DNA of 64,000 nucleotides from Clostridium kluyveri DSM 555 (GCF_000016505.1 NC_009706.1:2108001-2172000); one strand, 5' to 3'. Shown: positions 51,970-62,015, counted from the first letter of the stretch. Made by a program: numbers and translations. The notes: generated by a model from the sequence alone, not told the origin.

Positions 51970-52083
51970 ATTTACCCCTCCCTTTATAGAGATATACAAG
52001 ACTATGTATATAAATAACATTTATACATAAAATAGCAGGTTTAACTTTTTTTGTTTAAATCATACAAATATTTATCTGCACTG

Positions 52084-52119
52084 CATTAAAGTTTAATAAA
52101 AATTTTATCCACTTTAATG
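52084..52119. other. Inverted repeat between cheY and cheW
   Basis: CATTAAAGT (52084-52092) and ACTTTAATG (52111-52119) pair perfectly. There is no T run on the coding side, so it is more likely an RNA processing or stabilising hairpin, or an operator, than a terminator. It lies in the 219-base gap from cheY to the chosen cheW start. Confidence 0.35.
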
Positions 52120-52188
52120 TTTTCGTTATAAACCATGCTATCTTTATATAAATTCAAAAATTTAAATCTTAAAATTTCACTTTAATTT

Positions 52189-52551
52189 TTAAGACGCTAC
52201 AACTTTATTTATAGCTTCCAGTACTCTGTCTGGCTGGAACGGTTTTACTATAAAATCTCTAGCTCCTGCTTTTATGGCATCCATAACCATAGTCTGCTGT
52301 CCCATGGCAGAACACATTATTATCTTTGCACTGGCATCAAAAGCTTTTATTTGCTTTACAGCTTCAATGCCATCCATATCAGGCATGGTTATATCCATGG
52401 TAACCACATCCGGTTTTTCCTTTTTATATAACTCCACAGCTTTTATACCATTATTTGCCTCCCCTACTACCTCAAAACCATTTTTCTCCAGTATATCCTT
52501 TATCATCATTCTCATAAATGCAGCATCATCCACAATTAATATTTTAGCCAT
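52189..52551 (-). CDS. cheY: Chemotaxis response regulator CheY
   Basis: A 120-residue single receiver domain. The acidic pocket is D8-D9, the phosphoryl acceptor is D53 (VVTMDITMP), the switch Ser is in MCSAMGQ and the invariant Lys in FIVKPF. CheY-P binds FliM and FliY. It lies between cheC and cheW with clear ribosome sites. Confidence 0.95.
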   Translation of the reverse strand: MAKILIVDDAAFMRMMIKDILEKNGFEVVGEANNGIKAVELYKKEKPDVVTMDITMPDMDGIEAVKQIKAFDASAKIIMCSAMGQQTMVMDAIKAGARDFIVKPFQPDRVLEAINKVVAS

Positions 52552-52585
52552 TTTTTTCCCTCCAAACTATTTACTACTAATATTA

Positions 52586-53182
52586 TCATATTCCTAAAGC
52601 ATTAAAAATTTTCTCAAGTGAACCAGGCATAGGGACATAATAAAAATGTCCGCTTATCTTAGAATTATTTTGTATAAACAATGTTTCTATATCCAGCACA
52701 TATTCATCAAACTGTCCAGACTCTATAAATGTAGTGGAAAGTATTGCTCCCAGCATATCACATGTAACTGCAGGCACTGAAGGTATCATGTACAGTCCCG
52801 TAAGTTTGGATATTGCATTCATATAAGAACTGGATGTTATATTGCCTACCTCACAAAGCACTGAGTTTCCCATATCATTTAAATATTCTTCTTTATAACC
52901 CATTAACATAGAGATAAGCTCAAGGGCAGTTTCTTTTTCAAATATGAATAATATATTTCCCGGTGCATCTCCTAAAATTCTTACTATAACTCCTACAACT
53001 ATTTCATCTCCCTCAATACTGGTAAAGATGTCGTCAAAGGGTACTATATTTACATCTGGCACTGTAATATCCACCTTTTTATTTATAAGCTGGGATAAGG
53101 CTGTAGCTGCATTTCCCGTGCCTATATTTACAACTTCTCTTAGTGCATCAAGCTGCATGGATGTAAGGCTTTTGTAGTCCAT
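52586..53182 (-). CDS. cheC: CheY-P phosphatase CheC
   Basis: A 198-residue CheC. Both phosphatase motifs are kept (DALREVVN near the N-terminus, SVLCEVGN in the middle), so two active sites are expected. In Bacillus-type chemotaxis CheC binds CheD and CheY-P in an adaptation loop, and cheD is present downstream of cheW2 at 57196. It lies 11 bases after cheA. Confidence 0.93.
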   Translation of the reverse strand: MDYKSLTSMQLDALREVVNIGTGNAATALSQLINKKVDITVPDVNIVPFDDIFTSIEGDEIVVGVIVRILGDAPGNILFIFEKETALELISMLMGYKEEYLNDMGNSVLCEVGNITSSSYMNAISKLTGLYMIPSVPAVTCDMLGAILSTTFIESGQFDEYVLDIETLFIQNNSKISGHFYYVPMPGSLEKIFNALGI

Positions 53183-53193
53183 ATATATCCTCC

Positions 53194-55272
53194 TTATACC
53201 AGAGCAGCAACATCCAATATCAATGTTACAAGACCATCTCCAAGTATTGTTGCTCCCATGTATTCCTTCAGATTTTGTAATGTTTTTCCAAGAGGTTTTA
53301 TAACCATTTCTCTTTGTCCAAGCAGTGAATCTACCATGAGTCCCACAGTTTTTTCCCCTACTTTAACTATTACTATATAATTTTTATTGTTTTTAGATTT
53401 TTCAACTCTTAGTTTATCATATAACCTTACAAGAGATATTACATTTCCATTGTATATTATGACCTCTTTATTGTTGGTCATTTTTATCAAGTCCTCTTTA
53501 TAGTCTATAACTCTATCCACATAACTTAGGGATATTGCCATAGTCTCATTTCCTACTCCTACCAACAACACCTGTATTATCTGAAGTGTAAGAGGAAGTC
53601 TTATTACAAAGGCAGAGCCTTCATTCTTTTCACTTACCACATCTACAGTTCCCCCCAGGGCGGATATCTTTGTCTTGACTACATCCATACCTACTCCCCT
53701 GCCTGAAATATCCGTTACTTCAGTATTGGTGCTGAATCCCTGCAAGAATATGAGGTTTCTCACATCATTGTCTGACATACCCTCGGTGTTTATACCCATA
53801 TTTTCTGCCTTTTCTCTTACTTTGTCCACAGGTATTCCACTTCCATCATCTACAACTTTTATTACTGCCTTGGTACCCTCCTGATAGGCGATAAGACTTA
53901 TTTTTCCAACAGGATTTTTACCTTTTGATATTCTCTCCTCTTTTGATTCTATACCATGATCTGCCGCATTTCTAATGAGATGGATCAAAGGTTCCCCTAT
54001 TTCATCTATTACAGTTCTGTCAAGTTCTGTATCTGCTCCTTCAATTACGAGCTCCATTTCTTTGTCAAGTTCCACAGATAAATCCCTTATCATCCTTGGA
54101 AATCTGTTAAATACCGTATCAAGGGGCAGCATTCTAATTTTCATAACCAGATCCTGAAGATCTGAAGTAGTTCTGGCCACTTGCTCTAAAGTTTCATTTA
54201 ATTCATTCAATTTATAGTTACTGCTTATCTGTTCAAGTCTTGTTCTATTTATAACAAGCTCTGATACCATATTCATAAATTTGTCCAGTCTCTCTAAATC
54301 CACTCTCACAGACTGATGCACCTTTTTGTGTGGTTCTTTTTTTGCCGCCTTTTTATTTCCTTTGTCTTTATCAGGTACAAGGGCAGGCTTTGGCTTTATA
54401 TCCTCTACTTTGGATGAAGCCTCCTTTTGAATTATGGACTTTATTTGCTCACTTTGTTTATCTTTAATCTGCATCTTTTTTATCTTTTCTGCTTCTATAT
54501 CTATTTTTTCTATGGACACCTCTTCCACTTCAGATATATTCATCAGATTTTCATACACTTTATTTTCATCACTTGTGGTAACAAAGGTAAGGTCTACTTC
54601 AAAATCAAAATTTTCATTTTCCAGGTCTTCTGTATTTGGAACAGATTTAATTATCTCCCCCATTTCCTCAAGACTCTTGAATATAAGAAATACTCTAGCA
54701 GATTTCAGCAGGGTATTTTCACTAATAGTTACCCTTATCTGATAAGAATTAAATCCTTTATCTCGGGCCTGCTTAACTACGTTTATATCATATTCATTTA
54801 ATTCTACCTGTATGTTTTTAGTACCCTTTGCACTGTCATTTTGTTTTTCTTCCTGTATATCTTCCTTTGATTCTTTCTCTTTATCATCATTTTGTAAATT
54901 AGCTATATTCTCCAGTTCTTCTATGATACCCTTTATAGGAACTTCTTCTTCCACACCATCTTCTATATTTTTTATCATCTGCTCAAGGGTATCCAGACAT
55001 TTAAATAAAACTGTCACCACATCTTGAGTAACCTTTAGTTTGCCATCTCTAAACCTGGACAATACATCTTCCATTTTATGTGTTAACTCTCCCACTTCAT
55101 TAAATCCCATGGTAGCCGCCATTCCCTTTAATGTATGTGCAACTCTAAAAATTTCATTTACTTTGTCTATGTTGTGAGGCTCTTGTTCAAGTTGAAGTAG
55201 TGACTCATTTAAAATCTGCAGATTGTCCATTGCTTCTTCTAGGAACATAGACATATACTGTGATGTATCCAT
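53194..55272 (-). CDS. cheA: Chemotaxis histidine kinase CheA
   Basis: A 692-residue kinase with P1 Hpt (phospho-His46 in VAHTLKGMAA), a CheY-binding P2 region (about 155-255), an acidic/Lys linker, P3 dimerisation (SVRVDLERLDKFMNM), a P4 ATPase (HLIRNAADHG, VVDDGSGIP, GRGVGMDVV) and a P5 CheW-like domain. All motifs look active. It lies between cheR and cheC. Confidence 0.96.
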   Translation of the reverse strand: MDTSQYMSMFLEEAMDNLQILNESLLQLEQEPHNIDKVNEIFRVAHTLKGMAATMGFNEVGELTHKMEDVLSRFRDGKLKVTQDVVTVLFKCLDTLEQMIKNIEDGVEEEVPIKGIIEELENIANLQNDDKEKESKEDIQEEKQNDSAKGTKNIQVELNEYDINVVKQARDKGFNSYQIRVTISENTLLKSARVFLIFKSLEEMGEIIKSVPNTEDLENENFDFEVDLTFVTTSDENKVYENLMNISEVEEVSIEKIDIEAEKIKKMQIKDKQSEQIKSIIQKEASSKVEDIKPKPALVPDKDKGNKKAAKKEPHKKVHQSVRVDLERLDKFMNMVSELVINRTRLEQISSNYKLNELNETLEQVARTTSDLQDLVMKIRMLPLDTVFNRFPRMIRDLSVELDKEMELVIEGADTELDRTVIDEIGEPLIHLIRNAADHGIESKEERISKGKNPVGKISLIAYQEGTKAVIKVVDDGSGIPVDKVREKAENMGINTEGMSDNDVRNLIFLQGFSTNTEVTDISGRGVGMDVVKTKISALGGTVDVVSEKNEGSAFVIRLPLTLQIIQVLLVGVGNETMAISLSYVDRVIDYKEDLIKMTNNKEVIIYNGNVISLVRLYDKLRVEKSKNNKNYIVIVKVGEKTVGLMVDSLLGQREMVIKPLGKTLQNLKEYMGATILGDGLVTLILDVAALV

Positions 55273-55284
55273 TTTTTTCCCTCC

Positions 55285-56052
55285 CTATAGCTTTCTATAT
55301 ATAAAGGTAGAAGCTTTCTCAAAGCCATAATCCTTAAAATTATATATACTTTCAGTAGCTCCAACAAACAATAACCCGCCTTTTTTCAAGGATTGGCTAA
55401 ATTTTTTATATATGTTGTTTTTTATATCTTGATTAAAATATATTACCACATTCCTGCATACTATTAAATCAAAATTACTTTCATAACTCTCTAATATTAA
55501 GTCGTGCTTTTTGAAATTAACTAAACTCTTTATATCAGAATTTATAATATATTTATCATCTCGTAAAGTAAAATATTTACTCAAATACTCCTTACTTACA
55601 TTTTTTACTTCAGATATTGTATATTCTCCTTTTTTAGCCCTCTCAATTATAGTATTATCTATATCTGTAGCCAGTATTTTATGCCTTGCACCTCTAGATA
55701 ATTCATTTAGATATATAGCTATGGAATAAGGTTCTGCCCCAATTGAACAAGCTGCACTCCATATCTTTAAAGAGCTGTTTTTGGGGAGCAATTCTTGTTT
55801 CAGCATAACTTTAAGTTCTTCAAATATATCAGGATTTCTAAAAAATTCAGATACATTTATTGTAATGAAATCTAAAAATTTTTGTCTTTGAGAACCATCT
55901 TTTTTTAAAAGCATTACATATTCATCTATACTGCTTACTCCCACCCTGGACATCAAACTATTTATCCTTCTATGCAGTTGATTTGATTTATAGGCTGACA
56001 GATTTATATTGAATTCTTTTAAAACCCACTGCTCAAAATAAGCCATATCCAT
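55285..56052 (-). CDS. cheR: Chemotaxis receptor methyltransferase CheR
   Basis: A 255-residue enzyme that methylates receptor glutamates with S-adenosylmethionine. The N-terminal helical domain (NLSAYKSNQLHRRINSLM) and the SAM site (IWSAACSIGAEPYSIAI, ILATDIDN, LIVCRNVVIYF) are clear. It lies 5 bases after cheB. Confidence 0.95.
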   Translation of the reverse strand: MDMAYFEQWVLKEFNINLSAYKSNQLHRRINSLMSRVGVSSIDEYVMLLKKDGSQRQKFLDFITINVSEFFRNPDIFEELKVMLKQELLPKNSSLKIWSAACSIGAEPYSIAIYLNELSRGARHKILATDIDNTIIERAKKGEYTISEVKNVSKEYLSKYFTLRDDKYIINSDIKSLVNFKKHDLILESYESNFDLIVCRNVVIYFNQDIKNNIYKKFSQSLKKGGLLFVGATESIYNFKDYGFEKASTFIYRKL

Positions 56053-56057
56053 AAAGT

Positions 56058-57173
56058 CTACCTCCTACCAGATGTTATTATTTTCAACATTTCTTTTGCT
56101 ATATCATTTAGCGGTAAAACCAAATCTACTTTTCCCGTTTCATATGCAACTTTTGGCATGCCATAAATGGTACAGGTAGCCTCATCTTGCGATATGGTGA
56201 TACCTCCATTTTTTTTAATTTCCACAGTTCCTTCTGCACCATCTTTTCCCATTCCCGTTAAAACTACACTAACTATATTTTCCTTATACACCTTTGAGGC
56301 AGATACAAATAGTTTATCCACCGCAGGTCTCACTCCCCATATTGCAGGTTCTTTATTCAGGTGTATTTTTTTATCATTCCATACTTCCATATGATACCCG
56401 CCTGGAGCTATGTATACAACATTTATTTCAGCAGTCATTCCTTCTTGTGCTTCTACTACTTTTACATGAGAACTTAAATTCAGCCTCTCTGCAAAAGCTT
56501 TGGTAAAACCTACAGGCATATGCTGTACCACAAATACAGGCACTCCTATATCTTTTGGCAGTTCTGTTATAACTGAAGTAAGTGCCTTAGGTCCTCCTGT
56601 AGACGCCCCCATTACTACAGCATCTATTCTTCCTGGTTGAAATTTACTCTCTCTTGCTTTTTTAGTATTTTCAGCTGAAATACGCACTGTGGCAATCTCT
56701 TTATAACTTTTATTTTCAGCTGCACTTATGGTTTTAATAGGACTATTTTGATTGGATGTACCAAAATAAGCCACTTTAATTTTTTGTATCAATTCAACTT
56801 TTACTTTATCTATATCAAGGGATATGGTTCCAGAGGGTTTAGGTAAAAAATCAAAGGCTCCTGCTGCTAAACATTCCATGGTGAGCTTTGTACCTTCTTT
56901 TGAAATACTACTTAAAATTATTACAGGTATATCTATATTTTTCTTTTTAAGCTCTCCAAGTGCAGTTATGCCATCCATTTTTGGCATCTCTACATCCATG
57001 GTTATTACATCTGGCATAGTTTTATAAAAATTAGAAGAAAATTTATCCATAAGATCCTGTCCATTTCTGGCAGTACCTATTACTTCTATGGAACTGTCCT
57101 CTTTTATCATGTCTGAGATAATTTTTCTCATAAGTGCTGAATCATCTACTACTAAAACCTTAATCTTTTTCAA
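56058..57173 (-). CDS. cheB: Chemotaxis response regulator/methylesterase CheB
   Basis: A 371-residue protein. The N-terminal receiver has D10-D11 and phospho-acceptor D60 (VITMDVEMP). The C-terminal methylesterase has the Ser in MGASTGGPKAL, the His in VQHMPVGFT and the Asp in TGMGKDGAEG. It demethylates or deamidates receptors and opposes CheR. Confidence 0.95.
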   Translation of the reverse strand: MKKIKVLVVDDSALMRKIISDMIKEDSSIEVIGTARNGQDLMDKFSSNFYKTMPDVITMDVEMPKMDGITALGELKKKNIDIPVIILSSISKEGTKLTMECLAAGAFDFLPKPSGTISLDIDKVKVELIQKIKVAYFGTSNQNSPIKTISAAENKSYKEIATVRISAENTKKARESKFQPGRIDAVVMGASTGGPKALTSVITELPKDIGVPVFVVQHMPVGFTKAFAERLNLSSHVKVVEAQEGMTAEINVVYIAPGGYHMEVWNDKKIHLNKEPAIWGVRPAVDKLFVSASKVYKENIVSVVLTGMGKDGAEGTVEIKKNGGITISQDEATCTIYGMPKVAYETGKVDLVLPLNDIAKEMLKIITSGRR

Positions 57174-57195
57174 ACTATTATCACTCCATTAAATT

Positions 57196-57684
57196 TTAAA
57201 TTTCTTTTATTCCCATTCCTACAGTACGTATTTTTACCCCACCCTGGGAGGTATCAAATATCATAGTCCTTCCTTTATTACCTCCCAGATCTTCGGATAA
57301 TATAGGAACAGAACATTTTTCTAATATTTTCTTCACCGCAGCACTATTTCTATTGCCTATATCCATAATCATGCTCTTATCTGAAAAATTAAACATAGAT
57401 GCTCCACCTGCTATTTTGGCTTTTAAATTTCTTTTATTTACTCCTAATTTTTCTAAATCTTTTATTAAAAGAGGGACAGCTAAATCCGCAAATTTTACAG
57501 GGTTTTTTATATTACTGAATTGTGTGCTGTCCGGCAGCATTATATGTGCTAGTCCACCTATACCTTTCACTTTATCATACAAAGCTATACCAACACAGGA
57601 ACCAAGACCTATAGTTATAAGTCTATGAGGGGAGCCGGCAGTATTCATATCTGCTATTCCTACCTTTATCTCTTTTATCTCCAT
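57196..57684 (-). CDS. cheD: Receptor glutamine deamidase CheD
   Basis: A 162-residue CheD. The catalytic Cys is in GLGSCVGIAL and the His in GGLAHIMLP. It deamidates receptor glutamines and is a partner of CheC. The ATG at 57684 follows AAAGGTG by eight bases; the in-frame TTG at 57702 lies before that site. Confidence 0.94.
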   Translation of the reverse strand: MEIKEIKVGIADMNTAGSPHRLITIGLGSCVGIALYDKVKGIGGLAHIMLPDSTQFSNIKNPVKFADLAVPLLIKDLEKLGVNKRNLKAKIAGGASMFNFSDKSMIMDIGNRNSAAVKKILEKCSVPILSEDLGGNKGRTMIFDTSQGGVKIRTVGMGIKEI

Positions 57685-57709
57685 AAATATTGCACCTTTC
57701 AATTTTAAA

Positions 57710-58156
57710 TTATATAAGTTCCTTCTCTTGCTCTGTTAATATTTTAGAAAGATTTAAAAATATTATTATTTTATCATTTATTTTAATAAGTCCCTTAATA
57801 TATCTTTTAGATATTCCAGCTATTATATCCGGCGGAGCTTCAATGCTGCTTACATTTACATCCCTTACTTCAGATACCACATCAACTATTATACCTATCT
57901 TATTTCCGTCTTGTTTTGTAACTATAATCTTAGACTCGTCCCTTTTCTCCTCTCCACTAAATCCAAATTTTTTGGTAAGGCATATTACAGGAAGTATATT
58001 TCCCTCATAATTTATGACTCCATCTACAAAATCAGGAGAATCCGGTAATTTTGTAGTTTCTTCATATCCTAGAATTCTCTCTATTTCCATAATATCCGTA
58101 GCATAATATTCTTCATTTATACTAAATATTAATACTTTTATTTCTTCCTGGCTCAT
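57710..58156 (-). CDS. cheW: Second CheW-family coupling protein
   Basis: A 148-residue CheW (KVLIFSINEEYYATDIMEIE, FVDGVINYEGNILPVICL). It diverges from the CheW at 51568, so it is not a recent duplicate. It begins the che part of the operon, after the fapA gene, from which it is separated by about 90 bases. Confidence 0.9.
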   Translation of the reverse strand: MSQEEIKVLIFSINEEYYATDIMEIERILGYEETTKLPDSPDFVDGVINYEGNILPVICLTKKFGFSGEEKRDESKIIVTKQDGNKIGIIVDVVSEVRDVNVSSIEAPPDIIAGISKRYIKGLIKINDKIIIFLNLSKILTEQEKELI

Positions 58157-58248
58157 TCAAATATCCTCCTTAAATAATATTTAAAACTAGCATTTAATTC
58201 AATTTGTTACACAATTATAGCATAATTTCATGTATTTATAATAGGTTT

Positions 58249-60201
58249 TTAGAGAAGAAATTTGTCTACTACAATATTGCCTTCATTAAAATAAGCATGC
58301 AAATTTTTACTTGGAGAATCCAACATAACTTTTTTCTTTCCCACTTTGATTACAGTATTGTGATATGCAATATCCGCCCATATATGTCCTCCATCTTCTA
58401 CATGAAGTACTGTAGACACTCCTGCCATACTACCTACAATTTTACATTTAATTTCTTTTTTCGCTTTTAATGTTCCCCCTCTTGCTACACTTCTTTCCTG
58501 CAAAAATTCAATAGAATCATTTGCAGTAATTTCAGATATATACTCCCCCTTTCCAGTGATTACTACGCTTCCGGAACTTTCTATATGAGAATCCTGACAA
58601 TAGGCTATAGTTAAATTTACAGGAAGAGCAAGACATTCATTTAAATGTTCAATTTCAGCTTCAATTTTTTCTTTTAGATAATTTAACTCTGAGTAGTTTT
58701 TTATATTTATAGGTCCCATACCCATAAAACTTGTCCTTATAATTTTTACTATTTCCTTTGCTAAATTTTGTTCACATTCTTCAGGGTCCATATTTAAATC
58801 CGCAATTATATTTATTCCAAGCTTTAAAAGTCCTTTAAATTTATTTTCCAATAATATTTTTATTATCTCCCCATCTTTTTTATTTTTGCCAAGTAGATCA
58901 TACATTTTTATTTCTCTCACGGCTTCAATCATCTCTTCCAGGTTAACCTTAAATTCCAAAAGGTGATCTATGGTTTTGATTTTATTTACACAATCTCCCC
59001 CACCATATATTTCCGAGCCCACAATACTTCCATTTATTAAAATATCCCCCACGGCTTTAATCTTAGCTCTTTCTACTTCTTTATATATACTAAGGTTGCC
59101 TCCACATTCAACTTCCATTCCTTCTTTTACGTTACCCTGTACTATTACATCTCCTGTAAACTTTATATTACCCGTACTTAAATCCACATCCTTACTGATT
59201 TCATGAACCTGATGTACATAAAAAGTACCATTTTTTATAAAAGGCTTTCCTTCTATAACTGCTTCAACTTTATCCTCATCTTTAATCATACACCCTTGTC
59301 CTGCAGTAAGTTTTTTATGTTTAGCTTTTTTAAATTTTAAAGTTTTCCCATTTACATCGAATCCATTTTCCCCTTCAAATCCTTTATGCCTTTCAGCAAT
59401 AATATCACCTTTTTTTACAGTACTTACAATGCCTATACTTTTAAAATCTATATTCCCTCCCACATCCTCTTTGAAGTCTACAGAATCTTGAAAGTTGATA
59501 TTTATAACATCATCTTCCCCATCTACAGGCTTTTTACCTTTTGCTATTAATACTCTTTTTCCACTTTCTAGAACATCCTTAAAATTTTCCTCAATTATGC
59601 CATAAACAATTTTATTACTTACAAGTTCATTTTTTACGTCACTTTCATTGTATTTAGGAGGTTCCACAGTTTCAACTATATAAACTTCCAGATTTAATTT
59701 GTTGCTTTCTTTTGTATCTTTAAGTACATAAACATTTTTAGATGTGTAATTAACCTTTGCATAAGCCTCCATGGCATCTCCTGAAATATCTATCTTCAGT
59801 TCCCTTTTAGGAACATTTTCTTCTAAGATCACTTCTATATTACTGCTGTTTAAAACTTCACATTCTTCTTTTATTTCAACTCCATCCACAAAAATGGACA
59901 TATGTTCTCCCTTTACTATTACAGCTGGCTTTTCCCCATCTATAGGGTCTTTTACAATTATCTTACCTTCTATAACTTTTACAGTACCTTGATCCTCATT
60001 TAATTTATCCTCTTCTTCCTCTTTAGAAATTTCTTCTACTTTCTCCTCACCATAGGTCACCTCTATTACTACTTTTCTCCTAAAAAAGGATCTTTTATTT
60101 TCAAGTACTTTATACTCCAATTTATCCTCTGGTATATTTAATTCATATCTTGCAAGCTGCAGACAATTTTCCAGTGAAGTGTCCTGAAATACTTTTTTCA
60201 T
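58249..60201 (-). CDS. FapA-family (DUF342) protein
   Basis: A 650-residue DUF342/FapA protein. The N-terminal part (about 1-60) resembles a Jag-N-like domain and carries FRRKVVIEV. The FapA body (GKTLKFKKAKHKKL, DVIVQGNVKEGMEVEC) is followed by a beta-helical repeat region (GDILINGSIVGSEIYGGG) and a C-terminal coiled part. FapA proteins are linked to flagellar assembly or cell shape in several phyla; the biochemical role is unclear. It precedes the chemotaxis genes in the same orientation. Confidence 0.85.
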   Translation of the reverse strand: MKKVFQDTSLENCLQLARYELNIPEDKLEYKVLENKRSFFRRKVVIEVTYGEEKVEEISKEEEEDKLNEDQGTVKVIEGKIIVKDPIDGEKPAVIVKGEHMSIFVDGVEIKEECEVLNSSNIEVILEENVPKRELKIDISGDAMEAYAKVNYTSKNVYVLKDTKESNKLNLEVYIVETVEPPKYNESDVKNELVSNKIVYGIIEENFKDVLESGKRVLIAKGKKPVDGEDDVININFQDSVDFKEDVGGNIDFKSIGIVSTVKKGDIIAERHKGFEGENGFDVNGKTLKFKKAKHKKLTAGQGCMIKDEDKVEAVIEGKPFIKNGTFYVHQVHEISKDVDLSTGNIKFTGDVIVQGNVKEGMEVECGGNLSIYKEVERAKIKAVGDILINGSIVGSEIYGGGDCVNKIKTIDHLLEFKVNLEEMIEAVREIKMYDLLGKNKKDGEIIKILLENKFKGLLKLGINIIADLNMDPEECEQNLAKEIVKIIRTSFMGMGPINIKNYSELNYLKEKIEAEIEHLNECLALPVNLTIAYCQDSHIESSGSVVITGKGEYISEITANDSIEFLQERSVARGGTLKAKKEIKCKIVGSMAGVSTVLHVEDGGHIWADIAYHNTVIKVGKKKVMLDSPSKNLHAYFNEGNIVVDKFLL

Positions 60202-60212
60202 ATTTTCCCTCC

Positions 60213-61046
60213 TTAAATTTCAGAATATGTAAAGCTTTTTATATCCTTTTCCATCTCATGGTCATATGCATTCATTATACTTATAAGCGCCTTGTTTTCA
60301 GGGGAATGGAAGGCTATATTTTCTACCCTTTTTATAGGCAGTACCTTAGGAGAAGTGCCTGATATAAAGAGAGCATCAAACCTTTCTATTTGTTTATAAT
60401 TTATTTTTTCCTCCTCAACTTCAAGCCCCATATCTTTACAAATTTTTATTATAACATCTCTTGTAACCCCTGGAAGTACATCTCCCACCGGAGCAGTTAT
60501 TACCTTTTCACCTTTTATCATAAATATATTGGACTTACTTCCTTCTGTAATATTTCCCTCATTATCTACAAGTATTGCTTCAAACACATTATTTTCTTTA
60601 ATTTTTTCATTGACTTTTTCCCTAAATGCAGTATTTATTACTTTGGCATTGGGATCTTCTCTTTCCCCGTGAAAAAAGATAGTATCTACCCCTGTTTTAT
60701 AATATTTTAGAGGTGGATAAAAATGTTTTGAAAAATATGCCACAAATACATTTTCACGAGAAAAATTAAAAATAATTTTTATATTTCCAATATAAGCCTT
60801 ATTCACTTCCACCAGCTTTTTTATTCTATTTTTAATCTCATCTCCTGTAAGCCAGATCTTTAAACCAGTTATTTTACAAGAATTTTCCATGCGCTTTAAA
60901 TGAGGTTCCAAAAATAGAGGTTTACCATCTATTATCCTTATAACTTCATAGATAGATTTTCCCTTATATGATATATCCTCTAGAGATTCTCCTTTGTTTT
61001 TTATTTCATCATTATACAAAAAAAATTTATTTGAATATTGTTCCAT
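60213..61046 (-). CDS. Class IV PLP-dependent aminotransferase/lyase
   Basis: A 277-residue fold-type IV enzyme (branched-chain aminotransferase, D-amino-acid aminotransferase or 4-amino-4-deoxychorismate lyase group). The PLP Lys is probably in NAKVINTAFREKV, followed by EAILVDNEGNITEGSKSNIF and PGVTRDVIIKICKD. The three activities cannot be told apart by eye. It stands first in the run leading into fapA and the che genes, 11 bases before fapA, so it is likely co-transcribed with motility genes without an obvious reason. Confidence 0.82.
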   Translation of the reverse strand: MEQYSNKFFLYNDEIKNKGESLEDISYKGKSIYEVIRIIDGKPLFLEPHLKRMENSCKITGLKIWLTGDEIKNRIKKLVEVNKAYIGNIKIIFNFSRENVFVAYFSKHFYPPLKYYKTGVDTIFFHGEREDPNAKVINTAFREKVNEKIKENNVFEAILVDNEGNITEGSKSNIFMIKGEKVITAPVGDVLPGVTRDVIIKICKDMGLEVEEEKINYKQIERFDALFISGTSPKVLPIKRVENIAFHSPENKALISIMNAYDHEMEKDIKSFTYSEI

Positions 61047-61161
61047 TTTAATCCCTTCTTTTAAATAAATTTAATCAAATATTAACATTATTTATATTTT
61101 ATTTTATCATTATCTGAAAAATTTTTCCTTAAGTATACTAATAAATTGTTTATATTTTATC

Positions 61162-61175
61162 TGACAACATGTCAA
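61162..61175 (-). promoter_or_regulatory. Possible sigma-A -35 with overlapping operator-like palindrome
   Basis: On the minus strand TTGACA (61170-61175) begins the palindrome TGACATGTTGTCA. TATAAA and TAAACA lie 15 and 17 bases further. It could drive the PLP enzyme-fapA-che operon, with a repressor site on the -35. Confidence 0.35.
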
Positions 61176-61308
61176 ATTCACCTTATAATTTCTTATTTAT
61201 TTTATCGACATTATTTATTTAAAATACACTCTATGTAAAAATATAAATTATATTTTTAAATATTTTTAAATTTATGATATCATATTATAGTATGAAGGAG
61301 TGATTTAC

Positions 61309-61950
61309 TTGGAAAAACTGGCTATATTTGATGTAGATTTTACTTTGACCAAAAGGGAGACTTTAATGGAATTTTACATATTTATGGTGAAAAAGTATCC
61401 TAGACTTATAATATATGCACCTTTTAGTATTTTTTCTGCTATTTTATATCTCATAAAACTATTTCCTGCGTCAAAGGCCAAGGAAAATTTCATTGCATTT
61501 ATAAATGGAATAAGCGAAAATGATATGAAACTTCTAGTAAAAGAATTTTATGAAAAAAGATTAAGTAAAATAATTTATGAAGATGCCCTGAGTACTATAA
61601 AAAAACTAAAAAAGAGAGGATATAAAATATACCTTATATCTGCATCTGCAGAGTTTTATTTAAATGAATTATACAGAATAAAAGAAGTAGATAAAATAAT
61701 AGGCACCAGATTTACTATACTGAATGGGAATCACAATAAAAAAATCTCAGGTGAAAACTGTAAAGGGGAAGAAAAAGTAAAAAGACTTATGAAATCTTTA
61801 AAAGAAGATAATATAGATGTGGATTTTAAAAACTCCTATATGTTTTCAGATTCACTATCTGACTTACCTCTTTTTAATATGGTTGGAAACCCCTATCTTA
61901 TAAATTATAGAAAAAGACACCCTCATATAAAAATACTAAAATGGAGATAA
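61309..61950 (+). CDS. HAD-superfamily phosphatase (SerB/HAD-IB type)
   Basis: A 213-residue HAD hydrolase. Motif I is FDVDFTLT with nucleophile D8 and acid/base D10, motif III has KKRGYKIYLISASAE, and motif IV is MFSDSLSDLPLF. The cap is helical and short, as in the HAD-IB group that includes phosphoserine phosphatase and small-molecule phosphatases. I start at TTG 61309, eight bases after AAGGAG; the GTG at 61300 is inside that ribosome site. It is divergent from the PLP enzyme gene and monocistronic. Confidence 0.82.
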   Translation: MEKLAIFDVDFTLTKRETLMEFYIFMVKKYPRLIIYAPFSIFSAILYLIKLFPASKAKENFIAFINGISENDMKLLVKEFYEKRLSKIIYEDALSTIKKLKKRGYKIYLISASAEFYLNELYRIKEVDKIIGTRFTILNGNHNKKISGENCKGEEKVKRLMKSLKEDNIDVDFKNSYMFSDSLSDLPLFNMVGNPYLINYRKRHPHIKILKWR

Positions 61951-61952
61951 TA

Positions 61953-61987
61953 AAAGGCTGCAAACAACAATATTGTCTGCAGTCTTT
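61953..61987. terminator. Bidirectional terminator between the HAD and DUF1292 genes
   Basis: AAAGGCTGCAAACAA pairs with TTGTCTGCAGTCTTT around a five-base loop, with T-rich ends on both strands. The two genes converge on it. Confidence 0.7.
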
Positions 61988-62015
61988 GATTTTAGATCAG
62001 TTATTTAAAAACGCC

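Noticed and set aside
52084-52119. Hairpin before cheW as a terminator
   Set aside because: No T run on the minus strand and operon continuity from cheY to cheW is likely.
61195-61225. TCGATAAA box before the PLP enzyme-fapA-che operon
   Set aside because: TAAA occurs only at a spacing of about 9 bases, so it does not fit sigma-28; the TTGACA nearby is a better candidate.
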